From assembly GCF_044466355.1 (NCBI RefSeq), contig NZ_JBITMQ010000001.1, positions 868,001 to 932,000 on the forward strand: DNA of 64,000 nucleotides, given 5' to 3'. Of the stretch, positions 50,526-59,839 are shown piece after piece (position 1 is the first letter of the stretch; each line of letters opens with the position of its first letter). Origin of the DNA: Actinophytocola sp044466355 (GTDB taxonomy: Bacteria > Actinomycetota > Actinomycetes > Mycobacteriales > Pseudonocardiaceae). The position numbers and the translations under genes were made by a program. Under the pieces are notes generated by a model. It was not told the origin of the DNA, searched no databases, and worked only from the letters and a program-made list of their open reading frames with translations.

Positions 50526-51374
50526 ATGGTGAGTGCGACGCAGGCCCCAGCCCGATCCGAGTCCCCGGCCGCCCCGCGCGCGCCGCGTAAGGAGACCGGC
50601 CCCCGCTGGCTGTTGTGGGTGACCACACCGGTGATCTTCGTGGCGATCATCGGCCTCTGGAAGCTGTACACGGTCGTCTCCGGCGTCAGCGAGCTGATCA
50701 TGCCGCCACCCGAGGCCGTGTGGACCGCGCTGATCGAGCTGCTCGGCGACTCGATGATCTACGAAGCGATGTACGTGACGTTCTACGAGACGATCGTCGG
50801 CTTCGGCCTCGCGGTCGTCGTCGGCGTCGCGCTCGGCATCCTGCTCGGCAAGATGCGCTCACTCGAACGGGTGCTCTCGCCGTTCCTCGTGGCGACACAG
50901 GTCGTGCCGAAGGTCGCGATCGTGCCGCTTCTGTTGCTGTGGTTCGGTTTCGGCCTCTCGTCCAAGATCTTCATGGCCGCGATCATCAGCTTCTTCGTGA
51001 TGATGCAGAACACGATTCTCGGCATCCGCTCGATCGAGGCGGGCCACCGCGACCTCATGCGCGTCATCCAGGCGCCCTGGTGGAAGCGCGTGATCTCACT
51101 CGACATCCCGTCGTCGCTGCCCGCCGTGCTCACCGGCATCGAGCTGGGCATCGTCTTCGCGATCACCGGCGCGATCGTCGGTGAGTACCTCGGTGGCGAC
51201 GAGGGCCTCGGCGCCCTTGCCACCGTCATGCTCGCGGCGCTGCGCACCGACCAGTTGTTCGCCGTCGTGATCATCATGACCGTTCTCGGATTCCTGCTCT
51301 ACGCCGTGGTGGCGGGCATCCGGCGGTTCGCGATCCCCTGGCACGAGTCGTCGGGGCGCGCCACCAGCCTCTAA
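50526..51374 (+). CDS. NitT/TauT-type ABC importer permease
   Basis: 282 residues with six predicted membrane helices and the EAA loop ...IEAGHRDLMRVIQAPWWKRVISLDIPSSLPAVLTG, typical of SsuC/TauC permeases. GGAGGAC 7 bases before ATG 50526 fixes the start over GTG 50511. It forms the importer with the binding protein and the ATPase encoded downstream. First gene of the operon. Confidence 0.93.
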   Translation: MVSATQAPARSESPAAPRAPRKETGPRWLLWVTTPVIFVAIIGLWKLYTVVSGVSELIMPPPEAVWTALIELLGDSMIYEAMYVTFYETIVGFGLAVVVGVALGILLGKMRSLERVLSPFLVATQVVPKVAIVPLLLLWFGFGLSSKIFMAAIISFFVMMQNTILGIRSIEAGHRDLMRVIQAPWWKRVISLDIPSSLPAVLTGIELGIVFAITGAIVGEYLGGDEGLGALATVMLAALRTDQLFAVVIIMTVLGFLLYAVVAGIRRFAIPWHESSGRATSL

Positions 51375-51414
51375 GTCCTCTGTGGACCCAAGCAGAACCC
51401 AGGAGTCCGGCATC

Positions 51415-52464
51415 ATGGATCGACGTTCTTTCCTGCGCAACAGCGGCCTTTTCGCCATCACCACCGCCGCTGGCAGCACCTTCGTGATGGCGTGCGCGCC
51501 GAGCACCGGGAACGACTCGGCGGGTCAGGCCGCGGCCGACCCGAACGCGAAGGACGCCACGTTCATCACCCCGTTCCAGCACATCATCAACTACGCCGAC
51601 GTCTACGTCGCGATCCAGGAGGGCTACTTCGCCGAGGAGGGCCTGAACATCGACGTGGTCGGCGGCACCGGCACCGCGAGCTCCATCTCGCAGGTGTCCG
51701 CGAACCAGGGCCTGGTCGGCAAGGCGGCCGCGATCACCACCTGCCCGCTGATCGCCGACACGGGCGCCGGGATCATCACGGTCGCGCAAGGCGATCAGAA
51801 GTCCCAGTACAGCGTCGCGTCCCTGCCGGACAACCCGCTGACACACCCGGAACAGTGGCAGGGCAAGACGATCGGCGTCATCTCCAAGGGCGGCTCGACC
51901 GAGCTGCTGCTCGACGCGATGTCCGTCGCGGAGGGACTCGACCCCAAGAAGGTGAAGAAGGTCGTCACCGGCGCGGACGTGGGCTCGCTGGAGTTCCTCA
52001 ACCGCGGCGAGGTCGACGGGTTCATCACCTACATCGGCTCCGAGGCGGCGTTCAAGCAGCGCAAGATCGAACTGAACTACCTGAACACCGACGAGTTCGC
52101 CAAGATGCCGGGCGACTCCTACATCGTGAAGACCGCGGACCTGGAGAAGGAGGCCGAGGCGATCACCGGCTTCCTCCGCGCGTCCCGCAAGGGTTACGAG
52201 TTCGTGGAGAAGCCGGAGAACCTCGACAAGGTGCTCGAAGCCGTCGGCGCGTTCAACAAGGTCGAGGTCAGCGACGAGGAGCTGGCGAAGCTCAAGGTCG
52301 AGGCGCAGCCCGTGGTCTGCAAGCCGGCGTCCGGCGACTACCTGTCGGTCGACCTGCCCGCGTGGGAGTCGGCGGTCGAGCTGATGCGCAAGTCCGGGAT
52401 CATGAAGGACGCGAAGCGCCCGGTCGAGGACTTCGTCACCACCCAGTTCGTGGACCAGATCTGA
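51415..52464 (+). CDS. ABC importer substrate-binding lipoprotein (NMT1/THI5-like)
   Basis: 349 residues. The N-terminus MDRRSFLRNSG plus hydrophobic stretch and VMAC lipobox (Cys near 27) shows Tat export and lipid anchoring. The mature protein has the NMT1/SsuA-like fold: YVAIQEGYFAEEGLNIDVV, then GKTIGVISKGGSTELLLDAM, and GEVDGFITY. These proteins bind small organic anions, sulfonates, pyrimidine or aromatic compounds. AGGAG precedes the ATG. Confidence 0.92.
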   Translation: MDRRSFLRNSGLFAITTAAGSTFVMACAPSTGNDSAGQAAADPNAKDATFITPFQHIINYADVYVAIQEGYFAEEGLNIDVVGGTGTASSISQVSANQGLVGKAAAITTCPLIADTGAGIITVAQGDQKSQYSVASLPDNPLTHPEQWQGKTIGVISKGGSTELLLDAMSVAEGLDPKKVKKVVTGADVGSLEFLNRGEVDGFITYIGSEAAFKQRKIELNYLNTDEFAKMPGDSYIVKTADLEKEAEAITGFLRASRKGYEFVEKPENLDKVLEAVGAFNKVEVSDEELAKLKVEAQPVVCKPASGDYLSVDLPAWESAVELMRKSGIMKDAKRPVEDFVTTQFVDQI

Positions 52465-53904
52465 GTGGGTGACGACATCAACGCCACGGACAGGGCGGAT
52501 CTGCTGATCGTCGGCGCGGGCACCGCGGGCCTGCCGGCGGCCATCGAGGCCGCGCGGGCCGGCCTGCGGGTCACCGTCGTCGAGCAGGCCGACCAGGTGG
52601 GCGGCACGCTGTGGCGGTCGTGGGCGCAGCTGTCCGCGGCGGGCACCGCGCTGCAGCGCGCCCGCGGCATCGACGACAGCCCGGACCTGCACTTCGACGA
52701 CGTCATGCGGATCAGCAAGAACACCGCGGACCCGAAGCTGGTGCGGCTCGCCGTCGACCACGCGGCGGAGACCGTCGACTGGCTGATGTCCGCCGGGTTC
52801 GAGATGGACCCGGCGGCACCCGCCATCCTGTACTTCCACGAGCCGTACCGCGTGCCCCGCACCTACTGGGGCGTGCGCGGCGGGTTGTCGGTGCTGGAGG
52901 TGCTGATCCCGCGGTTCGAGCGGGCCTGCTCGGACGGCTCGGTGACGTTGCTGCTCAACACGACCGTCACCGCGTTGCGCGCCGACGGCTCGAACCGGGT
53001 CGCGGGCGTCACCGTGTTCGGGGCGGACGGTGTCCGCGCCGACCTCGACGCGGCCGCGGTGCTGCTGACAAGCGGTGGCTACGCGGGCAACGCGGAACTG
53101 TTCCCTCAGCTCACGGGCGGTGCGCCGCTGGTAGGACCCGGTGCCCCGACATCGACCGGCACCGGCATGCTGGCCGCCCTGGACCTCGGCGCCCGCACCC
53201 ACGGCGGGGACAAGTTCCTGCCCACGTACGGCGGCGTGCTGCTGCCGGACAGCCCGTCGAAGACGGTCCCGCTCGACGACTACCCGCAGCTCACGCCGCA
53301 GTCGCGGCTGCCGTGGGAGATCCACGTCAACGAACGCGGCGAGCGGTTCGTCGCCGAGGACGCCGACAGCGTCGACGTCCGGGAGAACGCGCTGCTCGAC
53401 CAGCCGGGCCTGCGGTTCTGGGTGGTCTACGACGACGGCGTGCGGCAGAAGGCACCCGCGTTGTTCCCCACCTGGGCGGACGAGGACCTGGGTGAGGCGT
53501 TCGCGACGCACCCGTCGTTCGCCACGGCCGACACGATCGAGGAGCTGGCCGAGCGTGCCGGGATCGACCCGGCCGGGCTGCGGCGGTCGGTCGACGAGTA
53601 CAACGCGGCGGTCGAGTCCGGTGTGGACGCCCTCGGGCGCGCGCACCTGCCGCTGCCGATCGAGAAGGCGCCGTTCTACGCGGTGCGCAACCACGGCTCG
53701 ACGCTGAAGAGCCCGGCCGGGCTGGTCGTCGACGCGGACCTGCGGGTCCTCGGCGGCGCCGGGCCGATCGAGAACCTGTACGCGGCGGGGGAGGTGCTCG
53801 GCGGCAGCACGCTGTCGGGCAAGTCGTTCGTCAGCGGCATGAGCGTGACGCCCGCGATGTCGTTCGGACGTCTGCTCGGCCGCCGGATCGCGGGGAGTGC
53901 CTGA
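52465..53904 (+). CDS. FAD-binding fumarate-reductase/ketosteroid-dehydrogenase-like flavoprotein
   Basis: 479 residues: LLIVGAGTAGLPAAIEAARAG (FAD loop), VVEQADQVGGTLWRSW, LLTSGGYAGN, and the C-terminal LYAAGEVLGGSTLSGKSFVSGMSVTPAMSFGRLLG. It belongs to the FAD_binding_2 group, which reduces enoates or desaturates ketones. It may reduce a ring double bond after hydroxylation in this pathway. Starts with GTG directly after the binding-protein stop. Confidence 0.88.
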   Translation: MGDDINATDRADLLIVGAGTAGLPAAIEAARAGLRVTVVEQADQVGGTLWRSWAQLSAAGTALQRARGIDDSPDLHFDDVMRISKNTADPKLVRLAVDHAAETVDWLMSAGFEMDPAAPAILYFHEPYRVPRTYWGVRGGLSVLEVLIPRFERACSDGSVTLLLNTTVTALRADGSNRVAGVTVFGADGVRADLDAAAVLLTSGGYAGNAELFPQLTGGAPLVGPGAPTSTGTGMLAALDLGARTHGGDKFLPTYGGVLLPDSPSKTVPLDDYPQLTPQSRLPWEIHVNERGERFVAEDADSVDVRENALLDQPGLRFWVVYDDGVRQKAPALFPTWADEDLGEAFATHPSFATADTIEELAERAGIDPAGLRRSVDEYNAAVESGVDALGRAHLPLPIEKAPFYAVRNHGSTLKSPAGLVVDADLRVLGGAGPIENLYAAGEVLGGSTLSGKSFVSGMSVTPAMSFGRLLGRRIAGSA

Positions 53905-54674
53905 TGTGGAACAGGTCCGATGTGGACTTCATCGACAGCGCGGACGTGCCGTGGGAACGCCCCGCGCGGGGCGAGTTCGGCTTCGTCGGCGGCGGCCGCA
54001 AGCGGGTGCTCAGCCGGGACCTCGGTGACGGCGCCGAGACCGCGGTGCAGCGGGTGGTCGACCCGCAGCGCGGCGTGCTCGCCGCCGAGGCCGACATCTA
54101 CGTGCTGTCCGGCGGCGGTGTGCTGAACGGCGAGCCGATCGAGGTCAACGACTACGTGCACGTCGCGGCGGGCGCCGAGGTCGACCTGGTGCCGGGCGTG
54201 CGCGGACTGGTCCTGTACTGCGGGTTCTGGGGCACGCCCGCCTTCGAGCCGGGTGACGGGGACACGGGGGTCGTCTCCGTCACCCACACCGAACGTCTCC
54301 AGTGGACACCCGCGACGTGGAGCGGTGAGGTCGAGCTGCAGCCCGGCGCGATGCTCAAGACACTGCGCAAGGACGACCGCGCCTACATCTACCTGGCCGC
54401 GATGATGCCGGGCTGGCGCTCGGAGTCCGAGGAGGCGCACCCGGTGTACGAGGAGTCGTACAAGATCTACGGCGACGTCCTCATGGGAGCCCGGGGTGTG
54501 ATGCGGGAGGGCTCGTACTTCTTCCGCTCGCCCGGGATCTTCCACGGGCCGCTCTATTCGCGCGGCGGGACGATGTCGTTCATCCGGTCCGACGCGACCA
54601 CCACGACCGAGTACCGGGACCCCGCGCCGGGTGGCGCGTGGGACGAGCTGGCGAGGCAGGCCTATGTCGACTGA
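53904..54674 (+). CDS. Cupin-fold protein
   Basis: 256 residues that appear to be two cupin halves: DIYVLSGGGVLNGEPIEVNDYVHVAAGAEVDLVPG and a second with YEESYKIYGDVLMGARGVMREGSYFFRSPGIFHGPL. The usual metal-binding histidine sets are incomplete (only the late FHGP histidine is obvious), so a catalytic metal is uncertain. The ATG overlaps the flavoprotein stop (TGATG), so it is made with that enzyme. Role in the pathway unknown. Confidence 0.75.
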   Translation: MWNRSDVDFIDSADVPWERPARGEFGFVGGGRKRVLSRDLGDGAETAVQRVVDPQRGVLAAEADIYVLSGGGVLNGEPIEVNDYVHVAAGAEVDLVPGVRGLVLYCGFWGTPAFEPGDGDTGVVSVTHTERLQWTPATWSGEVELQPGAMLKTLRKDDRAYIYLAAMMPGWRSESEEAHPVYEESYKIYGDVLMGARGVMREGSYFFRSPGIFHGPLYSRGGTMSFIRSDATTTTEYRDPAPGGAWDELARQAYVD

Positions 54675-54727
54675 GCGAAGCTTGCGGAGCGAACATCGTG
54701 ATTGACAGCACCACCCGGGAGAGTGCG

Positions 54728-55534
54728 ATGACCGAGAACGTGATCGCGGGGGACGCGATCTCCGTGCGTGGCGTCGGCAAGACCTACGCCGCGAGCGCGG
54801 GCCCCGTCCAGGCGTTGCTGCCGACCGACCTCGAGGTGAAGCCCGGGGAGTTCGTCGTGCTGCTGGGCCCGTCCGGCTGCGGCAAGACGACGCTCCTGCG
54901 CATGCTCGCCGGGCTGATCCCACCCACCGAGGGCACGATCGAGATCGGTGGGAAGCCCCTGTTCACCGGCCGCGACATGAAGCCCGCCCGCGACACGCTC
55001 GGCTCGCTGGGCTTCGTGTTCCAGGCGCCGAACCTGATGCCGTGGCGCAAGGTGTGGCGCAACATCGCGCTGCCGCTGGAGGCCAAGGGAGTCGGCCGTG
55101 CGGAGCGGAAGGCACGCGCGGAGGAGCTGGCCGGGCTCGTCGGTCTGGAGGACTTCCTCGACCACTACCCCAAGCAGCTGTCCGGCGGCATGCAGCAGCG
55201 TGTCGCGATCGCCCGCGCGCTCATCCACCGCCCGTCGATCCTGCTGATGGACGAGCCGTTCGGCGCGCTCGACGCGATGACCCGCGACTCGATGAACCTG
55301 CTGCTGCAGCGGCTGTGGCTGGAGACCGGCAAGACCATCGTGCTGGTCACGCACTCGATCTCGGAGGCGGTGTTCCTCGCCGACCGGGTCGTGCTGCTGT
55401 CGCAGCGGCCAGGCCGGGTGCAGGACGTCATCGAGGTCGACTTCGAGCGGCCGCGTGACCTGTCGGTGTCCGGCGACCCCCGGTTCGGCGAGATGGTGGG
55501 GCAACTGCGCAAGCAGCTCGGTGGCCACGCGTGA
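54728..55534 (+). CDS. NitT/TauT-type ABC importer ATPase
   Basis: 268 residues with Walker A LLGPSGCGKTTLLRM, Q-loop VFQAPNLMPW, signature LSGGMQQRVAIARAL, Walker B ILLMDEPFGALD and H-loop VTHSISEAVFLADR. It energises the importer with the permease and binding lipoprotein. ATG 54728 follows GGGAGAG; a GTG at 54698 is possible. The split of the transporter genes by the flavoprotein and cupin genes ties these enzymes to the imported substrate. Confidence 0.93.
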   Translation: MTENVIAGDAISVRGVGKTYAASAGPVQALLPTDLEVKPGEFVVLLGPSGCGKTTLLRMLAGLIPPTEGTIEIGGKPLFTGRDMKPARDTLGSLGFVFQAPNLMPWRKVWRNIALPLEAKGVGRAERKARAEELAGLVGLEDFLDHYPKQLSGGMQQRVAIARALIHRPSILLMDEPFGALDAMTRDSMNLLLQRLWLETGKTIVLVTHSISEAVFLADRVVLLSQRPGRVQDVIEVDFERPRDLSVSGDPRFGEMVGQLRKQLGGHA

Positions 55535-56898
55535 CGGCCGTACCACAGACCAGGGCGATGGCCGCGTTCGCGGCTCGTCTGTCCTATGCGGACCTGCCGG
55601 ACGCGGTGGTGGCGAAGGCGGGGGCGTTGCTCACCGACTTCGTCGGCGCGGCGGTCGGCGGTGCCCGGACACCCGAGGTGTCCACCATGATCGACCTGGT
55701 GCGCTCGCGCGGCGGGCGGCCGGTCGCCACCGTGTTCGGTGCCGGGTTCTCCGCCCCTGCACCGGACGCGGCCTTCTGCAACGGCGCCGCCGCGGACGTG
55801 TTCGAACACCAGGACGGCTACCGGTTCGGCGGCTTCCACCCCTCCCACACGTTGCCCGCGCTGCTCGCGGTCGCCGAGGAGACCGGTGCCGAGCTGCGTG
55901 ACCTGCTCACCGCCGCCGTCGTCGCGTACGAGGTGGCCGACCGCATCGGCCGCGCCACCCACCCGAGGGCGACGCAGGCCGGCTGGTTCCCGATCGCGGC
56001 GACGTTCGGCGCGGCCGCCGGGTGCGCCAGACTGCTGGGGCTCAAGGAGGACGGCATCGCCGACGCGATCGGCGCGGCCGCGTTCTTCGCCCCGGCCGTC
56101 CTCATCGAGTCGATCTTCGCCGGTCCGTCGGCGAAGCCCGCGTTCGCGGGACAGCTCGCACGGGCCGGGGTCGAGGGCGCGCAGCACGCCGCCGCCGGGC
56201 TGACCGGCTGGCGAGAGGTGGTCGAGCACCCACGCGGGCTCGTCGCGGTGCTGGGTGGCGAAGAGGTCACCGACACGACCGACGACCTCGGTACCGAGTG
56301 GACGATCCTCGACGTGCACCAGAAGCGGTACGCGGGCTGCCGGCACACGCACGGCGCCGGGCAGGCCGCGGTCGAGCTCGCGATCGAGCACGACCTCGAC
56401 CCGGCGACCGTCACCGACGTGGACGTGGAGACCTACGACATCGCGCTCCTGCTCGTCGACCGGCCCGTCGGCACCGATCCGTCCACGGTGGCCTGCACGT
56501 TGAGCCTGCCGTACGTGGTGGGCGCGGCGGTCGCCGACCGGGACGTGACCGGCGCCCAGTACGACGAGGGCCGCCGCACCGACCCGGCCGTGCTGCGCGT
56601 CGCCGACCTGGTGCGCCTGCGTCGCGCCGACGACCTGGAGGCGCGCTACCCGGAGTACACCGCCACGCGCGTCACGATCACGACCGCCGACGGCACGAGG
56701 CACACGAAGACAGTGGACGTCCCGGCCGGGGACAGCCGTGCACCGCTCACCCGCGAGCAGCTCCTCGCCAAGTTCGACGGCTATGTCGGGTCCGCGTTCG
56801 GGGAACGGATCGCCCGACAGACGGCCGACCTGCTGCTCGCTCCACCCGAGGCCACGCCCGTGCGCGAGCTGACCGCGCCGCTGGCCACGCGCCCGTGA
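55531..56898 (+). CDS. MmgE/PrpD-family protein
   Basis: 455 residues with the MmgE/PrpD fold: LLTDFVGAAVGGARTPEV, NGAAADVFEHQDGYRFGGFHPSHTLPALLA, ATFGAAAGCARLLGL, and HQKRYAGCRHTHG. The family contains 2-methylcitrate dehydratase, cis-aconitate decarboxylase and iminodisuccinate epimerase, so it may dehydrate, isomerise or decarboxylate a carboxylic intermediate. GTG start overlaps the ABC ATPase stop (GTGA). Confidence 0.88.
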   Translation: MTAVPQTRAMAAFAARLSYADLPDAVVAKAGALLTDFVGAAVGGARTPEVSTMIDLVRSRGGRPVATVFGAGFSAPAPDAAFCNGAAADVFEHQDGYRFGGFHPSHTLPALLAVAEETGAELRDLLTAAVVAYEVADRIGRATHPRATQAGWFPIAATFGAAAGCARLLGLKEDGIADAIGAAAFFAPAVLIESIFAGPSAKPAFAGQLARAGVEGAQHAAAGLTGWREVVEHPRGLVAVLGGEEVTDTTDDLGTEWTILDVHQKRYAGCRHTHGAGQAAVELAIEHDLDPATVTDVDVETYDIALLLVDRPVGTDPSTVACTLSLPYVVGAAVADRDVTGAQYDEGRRTDPAVLRVADLVRLRRADDLEARYPEYTATRVTITTADGTRHTKTVDVPAGDSRAPLTREQLLAKFDGYVGSAFGERIARQTADLLLAPPEATPVRELTAPLATRP

Positions 56899-56909
56899 AG
56901 GAGAACCCC

Positions 56910-57485
56910 GTGACCGATATCCACACCGACATCTTCACCATCACCCCGGAGCCGGTCACCGCCGAGGCGTTCGCGCCGTTCGGCGAGGTCGTCTCGCTGG
57001 AGACCACGCAGAAGCTGCCGATCGACCTGTACAACGGCCTCAACGCCATCCACGGCCCGGTCGTGCTGCAGGTCGACGAGCGGCCCGAGTTCATCCTGTT
57101 CCGCGTCGGCTACCGCGGCGGCGACATCCGGTACATGGAACGCCACCACGGCATGACCCAGACGTTCATCCCGCTGAACGGCGACCCGTTCGTGTCGGTC
57201 GCCGCCCCGCCCGACGCGCCGCTCGTCGACGGGTTCCCCGACTTCTCGTCGATCCGCGCCTTCCTCGTGCCCGGTGACGTGATCCTGAACATCCACCGCG
57301 GCACCTGGCACGAGCCGCCGTTCCCGACCAAGGACGGCCAGAAGTTCTTCATCACCTCCACGCCCGGCGTCACCGGCGGCCTCCAGTCCGCTGTGGACGG
57401 CAACGGCGAGGTGCACAAGCTCGACGTCGACAAGCGCAACCCCGTGTACCGCACCGGGAGGCGCCTGCGGGTGGCGATGCCGTGA
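56910..57485 (+). CDS. Ureidoglycolate-lyase-like (AllA family) protein
   Basis: 191 residues: an AllA-type beta-barrel with FRVGYRGGDIRYMERHHGMTQ, FIPLNGDPFVSVAAPPD, IRAFLVPGDVILNIHRGTWHEPPFP. The HRGTWH-P motif and paired histidines are the family's active-site region. AllA splits ureidoglycolate to glyoxylate and urea, but related members handle other hydroxy-amido acids. GAAGGAG before GTG 56910. Next to a molybdenum hydroxylase, it suggests an N-heterocycle is opened to a ureido- or amido-type acid. Confidence 0.85.
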   Translation: MTDIHTDIFTITPEPVTAEAFAPFGEVVSLETTQKLPIDLYNGLNAIHGPVVLQVDERPEFILFRVGYRGGDIRYMERHHGMTQTFIPLNGDPFVSVAAPPDAPLVDGFPDFSSIRAFLVPGDVILNIHRGTWHEPPFPTKDGQKFFITSTPGVTGGLQSAVDGNGEVHKLDVDKRNPVYRTGRRLRVAMP

Positions 57486-59839
57486 TGACGGCACCCGCGG
57501 CACCCGTCCAGGCCGGTATCGGTGCGTCCCCGCGCAAGCGGGACGGCGCCGCGCTGCTGACCGGCCGCGCGACCTTCCTCGACGACATCCGTCCCGAGGG
57601 GCTCCTGCACGCGGTCGTCGTGCGCAGCACGGTCGCGCACGGGCGGATCGTCTCGATCGACACGACCGAGGCGGAGGCGGCGCCCGGCGTCGCGCTGGTG
57701 CTGACCGGGGCGCAGGCCGCGAAGCACGCGGGGCCGGTGCCCTACTTCATCGACCCCGCCGCGCGGGGCGGCAACCGCACGGACATCCGGTGCCTGCAGG
57801 TCGACAAGGTCGTGCACGTGGGACAGCCGGTCGCCGCGGTCGTGGCCGCGTCGCGGCTCGAAGCCGAGGCGGCGGCCGACCTGGTGCGGGTGGAGTACGA
57901 CGTGCTGCCGCACGTGCTCGACGCGGACGCCGCGATGGCACCCGGCGCGCCGCGGCTGTACGAGGACTGGCCGGGCAACGTCGTGTCGCACAACCGGTAC
58001 GGCTCCGGCGACCCCGACGGCGCACTGGCCGCCGCGGACGTGGTCGTCGAAGGTGAGCTGCGGATCTCCCGCACCACCACCGCGCCGATCGAGCCGCGTG
58101 GCTACCTCGCGTCGTGGCGCGACGGCACGCTCACCGTGCACGCGTCCTGCCAGAACCCGCACCAGCTGCGGTGGATGCTGTCCGTCAGCCTCGGCGTCGA
58201 CGAGAGCCGCATCCGGGTGATCACCGCGAAGGTCGGCGGCTCGTTCGGGCTGAAGATGCAGGGCCATCCCGAGGAAACGCTGGTGGCGCTGCTGTCGATG
58301 CTCGCCGGGGCACCTGTGAAGTGGGTGGAGGACCGTCGCGAGACGCTCATGGCCGGTGCCCGCGAACAGGTCCACCGGTTCCGGGTCGGCGCGACCCGCG
58401 ACGGCCGGATCACCGGGCTGGTCAACGAGATCGTCGCCGACATCGGCGCGCTGACCGCACAGGCCGGCTGGGCGATGCCGAACATGTCCGCCACCACACA
58501 GCCGTCCGGGTACGCGGTTCAGAACGTGCGCGTCGAGCTGGACATCGTGTGCACCAACAAACCGCCGCTCAACGCCGCCCGCGGGTTCGGCAAGGACGCC
58601 GCGCACTTCGTCATGGAGCGCGCGGTCGACCTGGTGGCCCGCGAGCTGGGCATGGACCCGGCGCAGGTTCGCCGCCGCAACTTCGTCCGCGAGTTCCCGT
58701 ACCGCACGGCCACCGGCCTCAACATCGACAGCGGCGACTTCGTCGGCCTCCTCGACAAGACCCTGGCCGAGGTCGACTACGCCGGGGTCCGTGAGCGGCA
58801 GGCGGCACTGCGCGCGCAGCAGCGGTACCTGGGCATCGGGCTGGGTTTCGAGCTGACGCCCGAGTCGTCCGACAGTCCCGGCACGTTCGTCTCCGGGTTC
58901 GACACGACGACCGTGCGGATGAGCGTCACCGGCATGGTCACCGTGCTGACCGGCGTCACCTCACCGGGCGGCGGCAACGACACCGGCATCGCGCAGATCG
59001 TCGCCACCGAGCTCGGCGTGCCGATCGAGTGGGTCGAGCTGGTGCAGGGCGACACCGACCGGTGTCCCAACGGGTTCGGCAACTTCTCCGGGCGCAGCAT
59101 GGTCGTCGGCGGCGGCTCGGCGGCGCTCGCGGCACGGGATGTGCGGGCCAAGCTCCTCGCCGTCGCGGCACTGCTGCTGGAAACCGAGTACGTGGACATC
59201 CGCGGCGGGGTCGCGTTCGGCGGGGGCCGGGAGGTGCCGGTGCGCGAGGTGGCCCGTGCGCTGCTGACCCGCGCGTTCGCGATCGGCGACATCGAGCCGG
59301 TGCTCGAGTCCACCCGCGCCTACAAACCCGGCAACATCGACCACGTCCCCGACGAGCTGGGCCGCATCCAGCCGTACCCGACGTACTCGTCGAGCCTGCA
59401 CGCCGTGGTGGTCGAGGTGGACGCGGAGACCGGCAAGGTCACGCTCGCCGACTACGTGATGGCCCACGACTGCGGCACCATGATCAACCCGCTGCTGGTC
59501 GAGGGCCAGGCGCGGGGTGCGGTGACGATGGGTCTGGGCAGCGCGCTGTCCGAGCAGCTGGTGTTCGGTGCCGACGGCAGCCTGGCGTCCAACCGCTTCA
59601 AGACCTACCTGTTGCCGCGCGCCGGTGACATCCCGTTGCTGCGGATGATCCACCAGGTCACCCCGAGCCCGTTCACCATGCACGGCAACAAGGGCGCCGG
59701 TGAGGCCGGGGTCGGCGGCGCGCAGGCGGCCGTCGCGAACGCGGTCGAGGACGCGCTCGCCCCGTTCGGCGTCACCGTCCGCGGTGTTCCGCTCAGCCCG
59801 CCGAACGTGCTGGCCCTGATCGACGAGGCACGCCCATGA
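57485..59839 (+). CDS. Molybdenum hydroxylase large subunit (xanthine dehydrogenase/CoxL family)
   Basis: 784 residues with the aldehyde oxidase/xanthine dehydrogenase a/b hammerhead (RKRDGAALLTGRATFLDDI start) and the molybdopterin-cytosine-dinucleotide domains: VGGSFGLKMQGHPEE, ARGFGKDAAHFVMERAVDL, and the near-terminal NKGAGEAGVGGAQAAVANAVEDAL with the glutamate base (GEAG). It hydroxylates an activated C-H, typically in an N-heteroaromatic or aldehyde. The ATG overlaps the AllA-like stop (TGATG) and its own stop overlaps the FAD subunit start. Confidence 0.93.
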   Translation: MTAPAAPVQAGIGASPRKRDGAALLTGRATFLDDIRPEGLLHAVVVRSTVAHGRIVSIDTTEAEAAPGVALVLTGAQAAKHAGPVPYFIDPAARGGNRTDIRCLQVDKVVHVGQPVAAVVAASRLEAEAAADLVRVEYDVLPHVLDADAAMAPGAPRLYEDWPGNVVSHNRYGSGDPDGALAAADVVVEGELRISRTTTAPIEPRGYLASWRDGTLTVHASCQNPHQLRWMLSVSLGVDESRIRVITAKVGGSFGLKMQGHPEETLVALLSMLAGAPVKWVEDRRETLMAGAREQVHRFRVGATRDGRITGLVNEIVADIGALTAQAGWAMPNMSATTQPSGYAVQNVRVELDIVCTNKPPLNAARGFGKDAAHFVMERAVDLVARELGMDPAQVRRRNFVREFPYRTATGLNIDSGDFVGLLDKTLAEVDYAGVRERQAALRAQQRYLGIGLGFELTPESSDSPGTFVSGFDTTTVRMSVTGMVTVLTGVTSPGGGNDTGIAQIVATELGVPIEWVELVQGDTDRCPNGFGNFSGRSMVVGGGSAALAARDVRAKLLAVAALLLETEYVDIRGGVAFGGGREVPVREVARALLTRAFAIGDIEPVLESTRAYKPGNIDHVPDELGRIQPYPTYSSSLHAVVVEVDAETGKVTLADYVMAHDCGTMINPLLVEGQARGAVTMGLGSALSEQLVFGADGSLASNRFKTYLLPRAGDIPLLRMIHQVTPSPFTMHGNKGAGEAGVGGAQAAVANAVEDALAPFGVTVRGVPLSPPNVLALIDEARP

